From contig JAGQYP010000007.1 in assembly GCA_020436025.1 (NCBI GenBank), forward strand, positions 31,275-95,274: DNA of 64,000 nt, given 5' to 3'. This DNA comes from Crocinitomicaceae bacterium. Its GTDB lineage: Bacteria; Bacteroidota; Bacteroidia; Flavobacteriales_D; Crocinitomicaceae. Made by a program: the position numbers and the translations under genes. Below the pieces are notes generated by a model. That model was not told the origin of the DNA, did no database searches, and was given only the letters and a program-made list of their open reading frames with translations. This document shows, one piece after another, positions 26,591 through 35,898 of the stretch (within the stretch, counting starts at the first letter, position 1; every line of letters begins with the position of its first letter).

Positions 26591-28237
26591 ATGAATAACC
26601 CCAAATCACCCCCTTTTGAAATCGGCTTGTGTATGGCCGGTGCTGTTTCTGCTGGTGCCTATACAGCAGGAGTTATGGACTATTTACTGGAAGCTCTTGA
26701 GGAATGGGAAAAACGTAAAATACTGGACCCCAAAAACACACCAATGCATGAAGTTGTGATTCCTGTCATGGGTGGTGCTTCTGCTGGCGGGATGACTTGC
26801 ATTATTACTGCTAATGCGATTCAGAATGAAATAGTCCCAATCAGAAACGTAGAAGATATTCCAACGAATAGCCCGAAAAACAAGCTCTTTAACGCTTGGG
26901 TGAATTTGACGAATGAGGATATGTTTCCGGAGCTTTTAAAAAACGATGATTTAAAAGATGGAGTTGTTGAATCTCTTTTTAATGCCCATTTTATTGATGA
27001 AATTGCCCAGAAAACATTGCAACCTAATTCAAATCTGTCGCCAGCAAATAGAAAATACTTCGCTGAAGATTTGAAAGTTTTTACCACCTTAACCAACCTC
27101 AACGGTATCCAGTTCAAACAGGAATTCATGTCTGATTCCGACCAATCCAGTTACCATATTTCCAAACATTCTGATTTTGCTTGTTTTCAAATCAATGCTC
27201 AGCAGTATGAAGGTAAAGGCTGGATTCCTCTTAATTTCAGTAATCCAGATGAGCGTCAACTGGCAATGGATGCGGCAATGGCGACTGGAGCATTTCCTAT
27301 TGGTTTAAAAGCTCGTAAAGTAATACGACCTACTCAATATGTCAAAGACTGCATTTTTCATGATGATGTAGACATGAAGGTGGAAGATGAATATTTTGAA
27401 ACGCTGAATATTGATGGAGGAACTATAAATAATGAGCCCTATGAAAAGGTTCAAAAAGTGCTTGCTCAGAACAAACCACTTGAAAAATCCTATTCCAAGG
27501 CTACTTCCACGGTGTTGATGATTGATCCATTTCCAAGTGAAGAACCCATCGAAAAGAAATTCGGAGATCAAATAGGCAATGTAATCTCAGGAACCATAGG
27601 TGCCATGCTGAATCACTTAAGATTTGAGCCCAAAAGTATCAGTGACAGTAATGATCCTGATGATGCCAGCGTCTACTTAGTTGCCCCAGTTCGTTATGAG
27701 AAAAAAGCCGATGGCAGCACAAAAAAAATAGAAGGGAAAGAAGCCATTGCCTGTGGCTTTTTAAGTGGATTTGGCGGCTTCATTCATCGTGATTTCAGAT
27801 TGCACGATTACTTTCTGGGAAGAGCTAATTGTGAGCGGTTTTTGAGACAATACTTTACGATTCCTATTGAGGCAGAGAACCCGATCATCAATAAGGGTTA
27901 TGAGCATTTGCCTACGGATGCCTTCGTGGTTACGAACAACAGCAGTGGAAGAAAAGAATACCCTATTATTCCTTTGTTTGATGAGCAAGACGATCTTTAT
28001 TTGCCCGATTTCGATGGTCAGAACTGGCCCCAAAAAGAATTGAGTGAAATCCATCGATTTAGACAACCTTTAAAAAAGCGATTTGGGAAGATTATTATGA
28101 ATATTATGAAGTTAAAATGGTATGTCAAGGGATTGCTTTGGATAGGCAATCATTTGGTATTGAAAAAGATGGCTTCAAAAAAATTCATCGAAATCATGGA
28201 AAAAGAAATGAAAGACTGGGACTTGATTCGAAAGTAA
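26591..28237 (+). CDS. Patatin-like phospholipase
   Basis: The 548-residue protein has the three patatin blocks: an N-terminal glycine-rich oxyanion motif (LCMAGAVSAGAYTAGVMDYL), the nucleophile elbow GGASAGG (GxSxG, Ser about residue 65) and the catalytic Asp in NIDGGTINNEPYE. It is expected to hydrolyse acyl chains from lipids. There is no signal peptide. The C-terminal about 200 residues (RFLRQYFTIPIEAEN onward) have a helical region with basic residues (KKRFGKIIMNIMKLKWYVKG) that might bind membranes. It is larger than the minimal patatin unit. Confidence 0.9.
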   Translation: MNNPKSPPFEIGLCMAGAVSAGAYTAGVMDYLLEALEEWEKRKILDPKNTPMHEVVIPVMGGASAGGMTCIITANAIQNEIVPIRNVEDIPTNSPKNKLFNAWVNLTNEDMFPELLKNDDLKDGVVESLFNAHFIDEIAQKTLQPNSNLSPANRKYFAEDLKVFTTLTNLNGIQFKQEFMSDSDQSSYHISKHSDFACFQINAQQYEGKGWIPLNFSNPDERQLAMDAAMATGAFPIGLKARKVIRPTQYVKDCIFHDDVDMKVEDEYFETLNIDGGTINNEPYEKVQKVLAQNKPLEKSYSKATSTVLMIDPFPSEEPIEKKFGDQIGNVISGTIGAMLNHLRFEPKSISDSNDPDDASVYLVAPVRYEKKADGSTKKIEGKEAIACGFLSGFGGFIHRDFRLHDYFLGRANCERFLRQYFTIPIEAENPIINKGYEHLPTDAFVVTNNSSGRKEYPIIPLFDEQDDLYLPDFDGQNWPQKELSEIHRFRQPLKKRFGKIIMNIMKLKWYVKGLLWIGNHLVLKKMASKKFIEIMEKEMKDWDLIRK

Positions 28238-28268
28238 TTTTTGGCATAAATTCTGCTCTTTTACCCAT

Positions 28269-28721
28269 ATGAAACTATGGGTGATACTATTTCTTTTTAT
28301 TAGTGGCTTGAGTTGGTCTCAGGATCAACCCACAATTTACCTTTACGCCAATGGTGATACATCTGTGATCGTTTATCCCTGGAAAGAACATCGTCGTGCA
28401 ATAGTCCTCTATGATCTAAAGGGCAAGCAAACATTTGAATTGGAAGATGTTCGATTGAGTTATACGGTCTGGAATAAATTAAGCTTTCATCCCAACGGCG
28501 CAGTTAAAAAAATAGAGCAGCACAGCAATCCTGGTGCTAGTTTGTACAGTTATAAATCCACCATGACTTTCGATACCCTCAACAATCCATTGACAAAAAG
28601 AGACGAAAAATTTCCATCTGATCTTCAGGATCTGGAAAAGTCGAATACCTGGTTTTGGAATTCGAAACAGAAGAACTGGGTGCCACAAGAAACGATGGAA
28701 TGTCAGCCTGTAAAACCCTAA
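28269..28721 (+). CDS. Small secreted protein of unknown function
   Basis: The 150-residue product has a signal peptide (MKLWVILFLFISGLSWSQ) and repeated short strands containing Trp/Tyr (LSYTVWNKLSFHPNGAVKKI, NTWFWNSKQKNWVPQET), a pattern also seen in MORN_2-like proteins. It begins 32 bp after the patatin gene and may be co-transcribed. The convergent gene starts to end at the next base (28722), with no terminator between them. Confidence 0.6.
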   Translation: MKLWVILFLFISGLSWSQDQPTIYLYANGDTSVIVYPWKEHRRAIVLYDLKGKQTFELEDVRLSYTVWNKLSFHPNGAVKKIEQHSNPGASLYSYKSTMTFDTLNNPLTKRDEKFPSDLQDLEKSNTWFWNSKQKNWVPQETMECQPVKP

Positions 28722-29336
28722 TTATTTCAGTTTAAACAGATTTTCCTTTTTATCGAAATTGATTTCTCTTGTGAATAATGCTTTTTCAATTCTTTCATAT
28801 AGATCAGAGGAAATGATCTCATCTTCAACCACATAATCACAGAACAAAACTTTGGCAATGGAAACGGTCCCATGTTGAGGAATTTGAACTTGGATTTCCG
28901 CGTAATTATTGACATCCCCATAATTCTTCAAAAGTATATCTTGAGTAATAAAATCTTTCAGTTCCATTTTGGGAAAGTGAGTCGATGTTACATTTTTCCA
29001 CTTTCCATTCTCAACAAGGTAAACAAAGGTTTTAGGCTCTTCGCAACAACAATGTTCACAGGCCTGGTTTCGAATTAGAATGAAAGACTGACCTTCACTT
29101 CCTCTATAGACAGCCGCTTGAAAAAAATCATGTTCTTCTTCATTCCGCTTGAATCCAATAAACCCGTTTTTAATATCTAGAGTTTTGATGGAGTGATTTG
29201 CAATCCCATTTTCAGAGGTGTCGCGCCAGTTACAAAGCTGAAAAACTGAATCTGGAATTTGCTGAAAATAGTCTTCAATGGATTGACCAAAAGTAAACTG
29301 AGCTCCCAAAAAAAGTACAAGAATCCACTTCATCAT
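28722..29336 (-). CDS. Secreted protein with a Cys cluster, unknown
   Basis: The 204-residue product has a signal peptide (KWILVLFLGAQFTFGQ). The most striking feature is a CEHCCCEEPKTFVYL motif around residues 93-107, a dense cluster of four Cys and one His in an otherwise Cys-poor protein that could bind a metal. The C-terminal part is beta-rich (YAEIQVQIPQHGTVSIAKVLF). The start overlaps the stop of the kinase-like gene (ATGA at 29333-29336), so it is the last gene of the tspO operon. Confidence 0.6.
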   Translation of the reverse strand: MMKWILVLFLGAQFTFGQSIEDYFQQIPDSVFQLCNWRDTSENGIANHSIKTLDIKNGFIGFKRNEEEHDFFQAAVYRGSEGQSFILIRNQACEHCCCEEPKTFVYLVENGKWKNVTSTHFPKMELKDFITQDILLKNYGDVNNYAEIQVQIPQHGTVSIAKVLFCDYVVEDEIISSDLYERIEKALFTREINFDKKENLFKLK

Positions 29337-30367
29337 TTAAATATTTTAATCCCTAATTGCAATTCGAGATGTAAAGTGAGCATATCACCCATGTTATCAA
29401 ATAATTTGAACTGATCAATTTGATGGTATTTTGCAAGTTCACTTCCTAATTGAGCAATATTTTCAGGAGTAGAAATTTTATCCTTTCGCATGGTTTTAAG
29501 CAGACTCCTAGTTCTTCTTCTAGCAGAAACATACCGCTTTCTCATGGCCACTCTTTCTTCTTTCATGTATTGCTGTGCGATTTCAGGTGAAAGCAATTCC
29601 GTGGCCAAATCTACAAGAGATTTATTGTCTTTAAAATATTGTGGTAGATAAATGGTTCTTTTGCCTTCAAAGGACTGTTGATCAAAATCGATGGCTCGAA
29701 GCCGGTATTGCACATTGTCAAAATCCTGAGTAATTTCAACCACAAAATTATAGGCCCTCATGTCGCCAAGCAATCGGCTATAGCATCTTTCATTGAACTT
29801 AACAAATTCTTTAGCAAACCGTAATCGATTCGCAATTTTTACATTTTCATTCTTCAGGATAAATTCATCGCATGGAATCCCGACAATGTGTTCTTCCACC
29901 AAAGTATCCGCACTTGTAAGAAAAGAAATTTTATCTGGAGAAAAAATCTCTTCCAATTCTAAACCATATATTCTGGATGCATCTATACGTTTGATATAAA
30001 AATAATCGTGATTGTCGTTGATGTCATTCTTTACTTTAATTCTGAAGGGCTTGGAATTCCCAAAAGAACAAAACTCAATCGCCACAATGGTCAAATAGGG
30101 AATTCGCGTTCCATCTGCCACTAATAACTCATAGATTTTAGTGAGTTCTTCCTGTAGCATTTCCAAATCTGTTGGACGGTAAATCGCTGAATACCAAAGT
30201 GTAGGATTTCCAGCTTGATCCAAAACAGGAGCAAGGTCTTGATAGTGCGTAAGATCTTGATAACTAATAGGTAAATCACTCCATCTAGAGTAATTCTCCA
30301 AATGACTTTTTAGTCCGGATTTTACTTTAAAAAAGGGTTTTTTGTATTCTATGTGGTTGTATTCCAT
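29333..30367 (-). CDS. Possible kinase-fold protein, unknown
   Basis: The product from ATG 30367 is about 344 residues (a GTG at 30382 would overlap the tspO stop). I do not recognise a named family. It has the rough order of a protein-kinase-like fold: a hydrophobic N-lobe with FRIKVKNDINDNHDYFYIKR, then RLLGDMRAYNFVVE, which resembles a catalytic loop with Asp and Asn, and RLRAIDFDQQSF, which resembles a DFD/DFG metal-binding motif. The C-terminal helices (RKRYVSARRRTRSLLKTMRK) are very basic. The evidence for kinase activity is suggestive only. The gene lies between tspO and a secreted Cys-cluster protein, in one operon. Confidence 0.5.
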   Translation of the reverse strand: MEYNHIEYKKPFFKVKSGLKSHLENYSRWSDLPISYQDLTHYQDLAPVLDQAGNPTLWYSAIYRPTDLEMLQEELTKIYELLVADGTRIPYLTIVAIEFCSFGNSKPFRIKVKNDINDNHDYFYIKRIDASRIYGLELEEIFSPDKISFLTSADTLVEEHIVGIPCDEFILKNENVKIANRLRFAKEFVKFNERCYSRLLGDMRAYNFVVEITQDFDNVQYRLRAIDFDQQSFEGKRTIYLPQYFKDNKSLVDLATELLSPEIAQQYMKEERVAMRKRYVSARRRTRSLLKTMRKDKISTPENIAQLGSELAKYHQIDQFKLFDNMGDMLTLHLELQLGIKIFK

Positions 30368-30372
30368 TCCAT

Positions 30373-30834
30373 CTAGTTCCACGCATAAATATACGCATTT
30401 AAACTAGTTGCAATGGTGAGCCAAATTACGTAGGGATAGACTAAAGCCGTGGCCCATTTCATTTTTTGCTGGTAATTCAAGATAAAGTAAATCATGAGCG
30501 CCCATAGACATACAATTTCCACTAAACCAAACAACACCCAATGCTGATCAAAGAATATTGGATTCCAGGCTACATTCAAAATCCAGTGAATAATATAGAG
30601 TAGAAGCAAATTTTTTCTCGATGTTACATTATGCCATGCAATTCCCATAAAGACACCAAAACAGACCATGATGAAAGTCCAGGCTGCTCCAAACACCCAT
30701 CCAGGTGGAGTCCAAGGCGCCTTATTCAAGCTTTGATACCATTCAGCCGGTACACCATCGCCCATCAAATAGGCTCCGATAGCCAAAGCGATGAAATTAG
30801 AAAGGATAAAAATGATGCTTGTCCAGAGTTTCAT
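30373..30834 (-). CDS. tspO: TspO/MBR-family tryptophan-rich sensory protein
   Basis: The 153-residue protein has five membrane helices and family motifs APWTPPGWVFGAAWT, VAWNPIFF and many Trp. TspO binds tetrapyrroles and related ligands and is thought to sense oxygen, light or stress. Length is typical. It is the first gene of a minus-strand operon with the kinase-like gene (gap about 5 bp) and a secreted protein. Confidence 0.94.
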   Translation of the reverse strand: MKLWTSIIFILSNFIALAIGAYLMGDGVPAEWYQSLNKAPWTPPGWVFGAAWTFIMVCFGVFMGIAWHNVTSRKNLLLLYIIHWILNVAWNPIFFDQHWVLFGLVEIVCLWALMIYFILNYQQKMKWATALVYPYVIWLTIATSLNAYIYAWN

Positions 30835-30888
30835 GGATTGATTCGTTTATTGGAAAAACCATCAGAATACCGAAATGTTCAAATCAAC

Positions 30889-31290
30889 CTAATTAAGAAT
30901 GATATTATTTGAATTTATAAAACGATCGTAATTGCCTTTTTTATTTATTCCAAAACCTAAAATACCAAACCCGGAAACGATAGGTCCATATAATAAAACC
31001 CATCCACCCGTAGTTCCAAACAAGTCAAAATAAGTTCCAAGAGAAAATAACACCCCAATTCCAATCAATCCCAATCCAGCAATTATAGAAGCGTAGCCAA
31101 TTTGTTTATCCGATTTCAATGCATCGAACCTAGATTTTTTCTCATCTACATAGTTGATGATCAATGCTAACTCTTCTTCATCTAATCTTTTAAGATCTTC
31201 TCTGATGGTATTACGCATTTTGGAAAAGTCCCAATCATTATTTATTGCAAGATTCGTGTATTTGTTGATGGCTTCGTTACGGTTGTACAT
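30889..31290 (-). CDS. Two-helix membrane protein of unknown function
   Basis: The 133-residue product has a helical, charged N-terminal domain (MRNTIREDLKRLDEEELALI) and two adjacent membrane helices (about 65-85 and 95-115: YASIIAGLGLIGIGVLFSLG and GWVLLYGPIVSGFGILGFG) ending in a short polar tail. It lies in tandem between the MORN_2 gene and tspO. Family not recognised. Confidence 0.6.
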   Translation of the reverse strand: MYNRNEAINKYTNLAINNDWDFSKMRNTIREDLKRLDEEELALIINYVDEKKSRFDALKSDKQIGYASIIAGLGLIGIGVLFSLGTYFDLFGTTGGWVLLYGPIVSGFGILGFGINKKGNYDRFINSNNIILN

Positions 31291-31305
31291 AGCTACAAAT
31301 ATATT

Positions 31306-32031
31306 TTATTCTGGAATTTTTGAGCCTATCTCTTTTATTTCTCCATTTTCATGGTACTTGATATAATTTCCAACTGGCTTTCCTATTTCAAAAGTAGCTT
31401 CCATTTTTAAATTCCCGTTTGGATAGTAGAATTTCCATAGACCTGTTTTGCGACTATTTTTATATCTTCCTTCTTCAATTTTATTACATGGAAGGTATTT
31501 TTTTTTCGGGTACTGATAACCAAAAATGATCCAATAGCCCTGTTTTTTTAAGTGATGGCATGATTCAACTGCTGAGGGTTTATCATCTACACCTGAACTG
31601 TAGCAACGTGGTTGATTTAATGTATCACATTCCTTAAAAACGTTTTTTATTGAATCCAGACAAGAAGTAGAATATTCAGGTGAATGTGAGTCATCTGGAA
31701 CGTATTTATCATATTCTACTGTATTGCAGTCAATAATACTGCTTCCCATCTTGACATATTTCCCAGTTGCTTTTCCATTAACAAACTTTGAGGATATTCT
31801 TAGTCTGCCATCGGAGAAATAAAAATACCAATCTCCTGTCCTCTTATCATTCTTATAATTTCCTTGAGCCATAATAGAAGAATCTGGCCATTTTTTTTCA
31901 GGACTCATAAAACCATATTCAATCCAATAACCTTGTTTTAAACCCTTTTCATCCACCTGATTAATAGTGTCGTTTTGGGAAAACAATAAAGAATTAAGAA
32001 GAAGAAATACTATGGAAAGGTTGGTCTTCAT
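31306..32031 (-). CDS. Secreted MORN_2 (YwqK-like) repeat protein
   Basis: From the ATG at 32031 the product is about 241 residues with a signal peptide (MKTNLSIVFLLLNSLLFSQ). It contains two blocks of the MORN_2 type: RTGDWYFYFSDGRLRISSKF...GKATGKYVKM and KTGLWKFYYPNGNLKMEATF...GKPVGNYIKYHENGEI. Two Cys-containing linkers (DCNTVE, TSCLDSI, CDTLNQPRCYS) lie between. Such repeats are often annotated as YwqK antitoxins, but in Bacteroidota they are mostly secreted and not linked to a toxin. No toxin gene is visible here. Confidence 0.8.
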   Translation of the reverse strand: MKTNLSIVFLLLNSLLFSQNDTINQVDEKGLKQGYWIEYGFMSPEKKWPDSSIMAQGNYKNDKRTGDWYFYFSDGRLRISSKFVNGKATGKYVKMGSSIIDCNTVEYDKYVPDDSHSPEYSTSCLDSIKNVFKECDTLNQPRCYSSGVDDKPSAVESCHHLKKQGYWIIFGYQYPKKKYLPCNKIEEGRYKNSRKTGLWKFYYPNGNLKMEATFEIGKPVGNYIKYHENGEIKEIGSKIPE

Positions 32032-32127
32032 TGACTTAAGATACAAAAAAAGGAGGGAAAATCAATGAGTAGAAGACACATTCAAAAAGAACTAATCAAC
32101 TAAATAACAAAAAAACGAAACAACTAA

Positions 32128-33447
32128 TCAAGGTTCCCTTTTCACCTCAACACCTAACCAGGTTTCAAGTGTTTCAATGATTTCTTTTTTCACTTTTCGG
32201 TCAAAGTGGCGAATTCTTGTGGCGTGATGCCCTTTCTCATTTACGTATAATTTGAGTCCTCTGGCTTTTGCTTTATCCGTAAGTTTTACACCTGTTGCTC
32301 CCCAAGTATCCAGTCCGCCATTAATAAACATGATCTTGGTTGCCTTCTCCTGAATAAACTGATTGAGTTTTCTCATCGGCTCTGGGTCAAATGCCTTTTC
32401 GTGGCCTTGAGGAAAGGCAAAATCGAAAGTGTAGGTTGTTTTTTGAGAAAGGTAATCTTTGAAGGCGTCAACTTCGTAACCGTAAATGCCTTCCTGAGTG
32501 AGGGCAGCCCAGAAATAAGGTCGGAGTTCTTCTACTCCATGCTTTTCAAAAAAGGATACACCCGTAACATCTAAAACATGCGAAAGCAGCTCCGCAGCAC
32601 TTGCTTTTTCATCCGGGATTTCAGAAAATTTGGTAAATCCCCACTGCCAAAAAGCAAAGGAATATTCTAATACATAATATTCAAACGCCATTTCCAATGA
32701 AAAATCCCATTCCAATTTATTTTCTCTTGCCCAAAGCTTCATGATGGGAAGAATTTCTTTTTTTGCTTTCAGGCATCTCAACTGAAAATCTTTAATCTGA
32801 TCTCTCTGTTTTTTTGTGCCTACTGATTTCAGAAACTTATAAATTCTGGGATCTTCTCTTGAAAAATTTAAAGGAGCAACATAACAAACTGAAACATCCA
32901 CATCATTCGGATAAAAAGAACGATGAATCATGGTGGTTTGACCTCCTTTGGATATCCCGGTGGCAATGAATTTACATTTTGGGTAAACTTTTTCTTTAAT
33001 CGATTGAATGATTTGATGATGATCGAAAGCCGCGTTTTCTATCGTTAGCTTTTCCCAGGGGATCTCTCCATTTTCAGGCAAAGCATTTTCGAAAAAACGG
33101 TGTTCGATTGCTATTTGATTGCATTGGAACATGGTAGGCAATTCTCCGGATTCGGCAGAATGGATGGAGTATCCTTCTAACTCAAAAACTACCGGGGAAT
33201 CAAAATCAATATGTCCGATAACAACTCTTTGAAGAAATTTACTTGATTCTGGGTCGTTTGGATCTATTGCTTGTTCAAAATAGAATTCGTAGGCTTCAGT
33301 AAAATGGTCTGTCACATCTATTTTTTTGACCTTGCTAATTTGAGGAATTTGCTTTAACCTTTCCAAAAGTTCAGAAGAATCTTCTTTAGAAAAGGCTCCG
33401 AAAGCTATTCCAAAAACAAAGATCAAACTAAGAAATACTCTACTCAT
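32128..33447 (-). CDS. S37-type (PS-10) serine aminopeptidase-like protein
   Basis: The 439-residue protein has a signal peptide (about 1-20, VFLSLIFVFGIAFGAFS) and an alpha/beta-hydrolase fold. The nucleophile elbow is FIATGISKGGQTT (GxSxG, Ser about residue 170), the acid may be in MFINGGLDTWGATG and the catalytic His in NEKGHHATRI. These and QGHEKAFDPEPM match the S37 family, whose studied member releases tri/tetrapeptides from proteins in Streptomyces. It probably degrades peptides in the periplasm or outside. It lies between two MORN_2 genes on the same strand. Confidence 0.8.
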   Translation of the reverse strand: MSRVFLSLIFVFGIAFGAFSKEDSSELLERLKQIPQISKVKKIDVTDHFTEAYEFYFEQAIDPNDPESSKFLQRVVIGHIDFDSPVVFELEGYSIHSAESGELPTMFQCNQIAIEHRFFENALPENGEIPWEKLTIENAAFDHHQIIQSIKEKVYPKCKFIATGISKGGQTTMIHRSFYPNDVDVSVCYVAPLNFSREDPRIYKFLKSVGTKKQRDQIKDFQLRCLKAKKEILPIMKLWARENKLEWDFSLEMAFEYYVLEYSFAFWQWGFTKFSEIPDEKASAAELLSHVLDVTGVSFFEKHGVEELRPYFWAALTQEGIYGYEVDAFKDYLSQKTTYTFDFAFPQGHEKAFDPEPMRKLNQFIQEKATKIMFINGGLDTWGATGVKLTDKAKARGLKLYVNEKGHHATRIRHFDRKVKKEIIETLETWLGVEVKREP

Positions 33448-33479
33448 TTTACTGTACGCTTTTTTAGAAAAACTCTCTC

Positions 33480-34091
33480 CTATCTTTTTATATTGCCTTC
33501 TACTTTGTTTCCTTCTTCATCCCAAAATTCACTTTCTTCCTTCACCGGCTTTCCATTCACCACTGGAACTCGCAATTTCATTTGTCCATTTTCGTGGTAG
33601 GTAATATATTCTCCATTCAATTCACCATTAACGAATTTGGCTTTACTTTGAAGTTCTCCGTTTTCATAAAAAACAATTTGTTCTCCATGCTTTAAATTGT
33701 CTTTGTAGGTCAAGGTCGACTGCACCTTTCCATTATCGTAATACGCGGTGGTAAGACCATTCAATTTGCCCTCCTTCCACAATGCATCTACTTTTAGATT
33801 GCCGCTTTCATAATAAGACCGCGCCGCTCCTTCTTGCTGACTTTTCTCAAAATAACCAATTCGATGCAACATGCCACTTGGATAACATTGTTTGATAAAG
33901 CCGGTATAATTTTCTGGAAATTCTTCCCCTTCGGCTAATTGACGTCCTTCAATCTTGTCGCAATTTTGTGCTTTTTCTAATTTGGAAATCTCAAATTTAT
34001 CTTCATTCTTATTTTCCTTTTCTCCCCCTTGTTCATTACTTCCACCACAACTCATAAGGAAAAAAGTCAATACAATAACAGTTGCTTTCAT
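33480..34091 (-). CDS. MORN_2 repeat lipoprotein (YwqK-like)
   Basis: The 203-residue protein has a lipobox (VLTFFLMSCGGSNEQ) and at least five MORN_2 units of about 22 residues, for example HRIGYFEKSQQEGAARSYYE, LNGLTTAYYDNGKVQSTLTY, KHGEQIVFYENGELQSKAKF and LNGEYITYHENGQMKLRVPV. It is probably anchored to the periplasmic side. It starts the run of minus-strand genes that continues with the S37 peptidase and the second MORN_2 protein. Function unknown; the label antitoxin in databases is probably misleading. Confidence 0.85.
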   Translation of the reverse strand: MKATVIVLTFFLMSCGGSNEQGGEKENKNEDKFEISKLEKAQNCDKIEGRQLAEGEEFPENYTGFIKQCYPSGMLHRIGYFEKSQQEGAARSYYESGNLKVDALWKEGKLNGLTTAYYDNGKVQSTLTYKDNLKHGEQIVFYENGELQSKAKFVNGELNGEYITYHENGQMKLRVPVVNGKPVKEESEFWDEEGNKVEGNIKR

Positions 34092-34278
34092 CTTGAAATT
34101 TTACTAATCTATTAAACCACTGGAATGGAGTAGCTTATTTTTTGTTAAAACAAATATATTGTTTTATTAGTCAACTAATTATAATCAGTCTAAATTAATC
34201 CTAATGTGATATACCTCACTTTTCTTGCCCTTTCTTCCCTGTAAATTGCATGTGTTAACTACTACAAAAACACATACT

Positions 34279-35886
34279 ATGAAGAAAATTTATGTATCAT
34301 TACTTACACTTTCCGTTTCACTAGGACTTTATGCACAGACACCAGAAGATTTCGGAATAGAAATTGAACCCTTAACGATTTCAGGAGCACCAGGTGTTCA
34401 TTCGTATTCTTATGGGTTAACCAACGACGACAAATGGGTAATCATTGGGGGTCGAGTAGATGGATTGCACCAAAGACAACCTTTTGCCTCATTTTTGGCT
34501 CAGGATAACAACAAAATGGTTTATGTCGTTGATCCGATTGCAGAACAAGTTTGGTCAAGTGATTTAAGCGTTTTGTCTACTCCATTATTCGAACAGTTGC
34601 AATCTACCAATCAAAATTTTCAGCAAAGAGACAGCATGCTTTACATTATTGGAGGGTATGGATTTAGTCCGACAGTAAACGACCACATGACCTATCCAAA
34701 CTTAACTGCGGTATCTCTAAATGAATTAGCCGATGCTGTGATCAATCAGACCTCGATTGTTCCTTATTTCAGACAAATTGTAGACACCAATTTAAAAGTA
34801 ACAGGAGGACAATTAAGTTTGCTTGACGGCACTTTTTATTTAGTGGGAGGTCAGCTATTTGATGGAGCATACAATCCGATGGGACCAGATCACGGACCTG
34901 GATTTGTTCAGAAATATGCCAATGCGATTCGAACTTTTCAGATTAACGATGATGGAACGAACTTGTCGGTTACAAATTACCAGACACAAGTAGACACGAT
35001 CAATCTGCACCGTCGAGATTACAATATGACCATGCAAGTTTTTCCTGATGGTACAAGAGGTTACACAGCTTGGTCAGGAGTATTTGACTACAATGATGCG
35101 CCTTATTTGAACTGTGTTGACATTACTCCTACGGGATATACTGTAAATAATAATTTTAATCAGTATTTGAGTCAATACCACAGTGCGAAAATGCCAGTTT
35201 GGGATGTCAATGCAAACGCCATGCATACTTTCTTTTTTGGGGGAATGAGTCAGTTTAAAATTGACAGTACAGGTGCTTTGGTAGAAGACACAGATGTTCC
35301 TTTCGTGAATACGATCTCCAAAATTACACGCTTTTCGGACGGTAGCATGACGGAGAATTATTTGGGATATGTTCAAATGCCCGCACTGGTAGGGGCAGGT
35401 TCTGAATTTGTTCCAGTTAGAAGTTATTACGACGAAGAAATGCTTTTGATCAATAATGTTCCAACAACTAAAACATTAGTTGGATATGTGTTTGGAGGTA
35501 TTCATTCTTCTGATGAGAACATCTTTTTCGTGAATGATGGGAGTCAGAGCTGGGCAAGTAATGTCATCTTCAAAGTGTACATCAACAAAGGCATGGCAGA
35601 TGTTACAGAGAATGAACTAAGTGATCACAGCATTCTCAATATGAAGATTTATCCAAACCCTGTAGATAATCAATTGAATTTGAAATTTCACGGAACCAAG
35701 CAAGGAGATTATGAAATCGGCATAGTAGACATGAATGGCAAAGTTGTAAAAACAAAAACCTTTTCGGTGAGTGCGCCTGGAACAAATGAAGCCAAGATGA
35801 ATGTGTCTAAATTAAGTAAAGGAACTTATACGATCACCATAACCAATGGTGTTCATACAGATCATACAACATTTATCAAACAATAG
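34279..35886 (+). CDS. Secreted Kelch-like protein with T9SS sorting domain
   Basis: From the ATG at 34279 the product is about 535 residues (MKKIYVSLLTLSVSLGLYAQ signal peptide); an upstream in-frame TTG is not likely. Kelch-type blades are suggested by repeated aromatic and Gly-Gly segments (KWVIIGGRVDG, MLYIIGGYGFSP, TFYLVGGQLFDG, HTFFFGGMSQF, VGYVFGGIHSS). The last about 80 residues (from MKIYPNPVDNQLNL to GTYTITITNGVHT) form a type A T9SS domain. It is presumably exported to the surface; ligand unknown. An M28 peptidase gene follows after 12 bp, probably co-transcribed. Confidence 0.82.
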   Translation: MKKIYVSLLTLSVSLGLYAQTPEDFGIEIEPLTISGAPGVHSYSYGLTNDDKWVIIGGRVDGLHQRQPFASFLAQDNNKMVYVVDPIAEQVWSSDLSVLSTPLFEQLQSTNQNFQQRDSMLYIIGGYGFSPTVNDHMTYPNLTAVSLNELADAVINQTSIVPYFRQIVDTNLKVTGGQLSLLDGTFYLVGGQLFDGAYNPMGPDHGPGFVQKYANAIRTFQINDDGTNLSVTNYQTQVDTINLHRRDYNMTMQVFPDGTRGYTAWSGVFDYNDAPYLNCVDITPTGYTVNNNFNQYLSQYHSAKMPVWDVNANAMHTFFFGGMSQFKIDSTGALVEDTDVPFVNTISKITRFSDGSMTENYLGYVQMPALVGAGSEFVPVRSYYDEEMLLINNVPTTKTLVGYVFGGIHSSDENIFFVNDGSQSWASNVIFKVYINKGMADVTENELSDHSILNMKIYPNPVDNQLNLKFHGTKQGDYEIGIVDMNGKVVKTKTFSVSAPGTNEAKMNVSKLSKGTYTITITNGVHTDHTTFIKQ

Positions 35887-35898
35887 ATCTAGTTGCCA

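Noticed and set aside
33480..34091. A toxin-antitoxin system based on the MORN_2 (YwqK-like) proteins
   Set aside because: These are secreted or lipid-anchored and no toxin gene is adjacent; the antitoxin label comes from database naming only.
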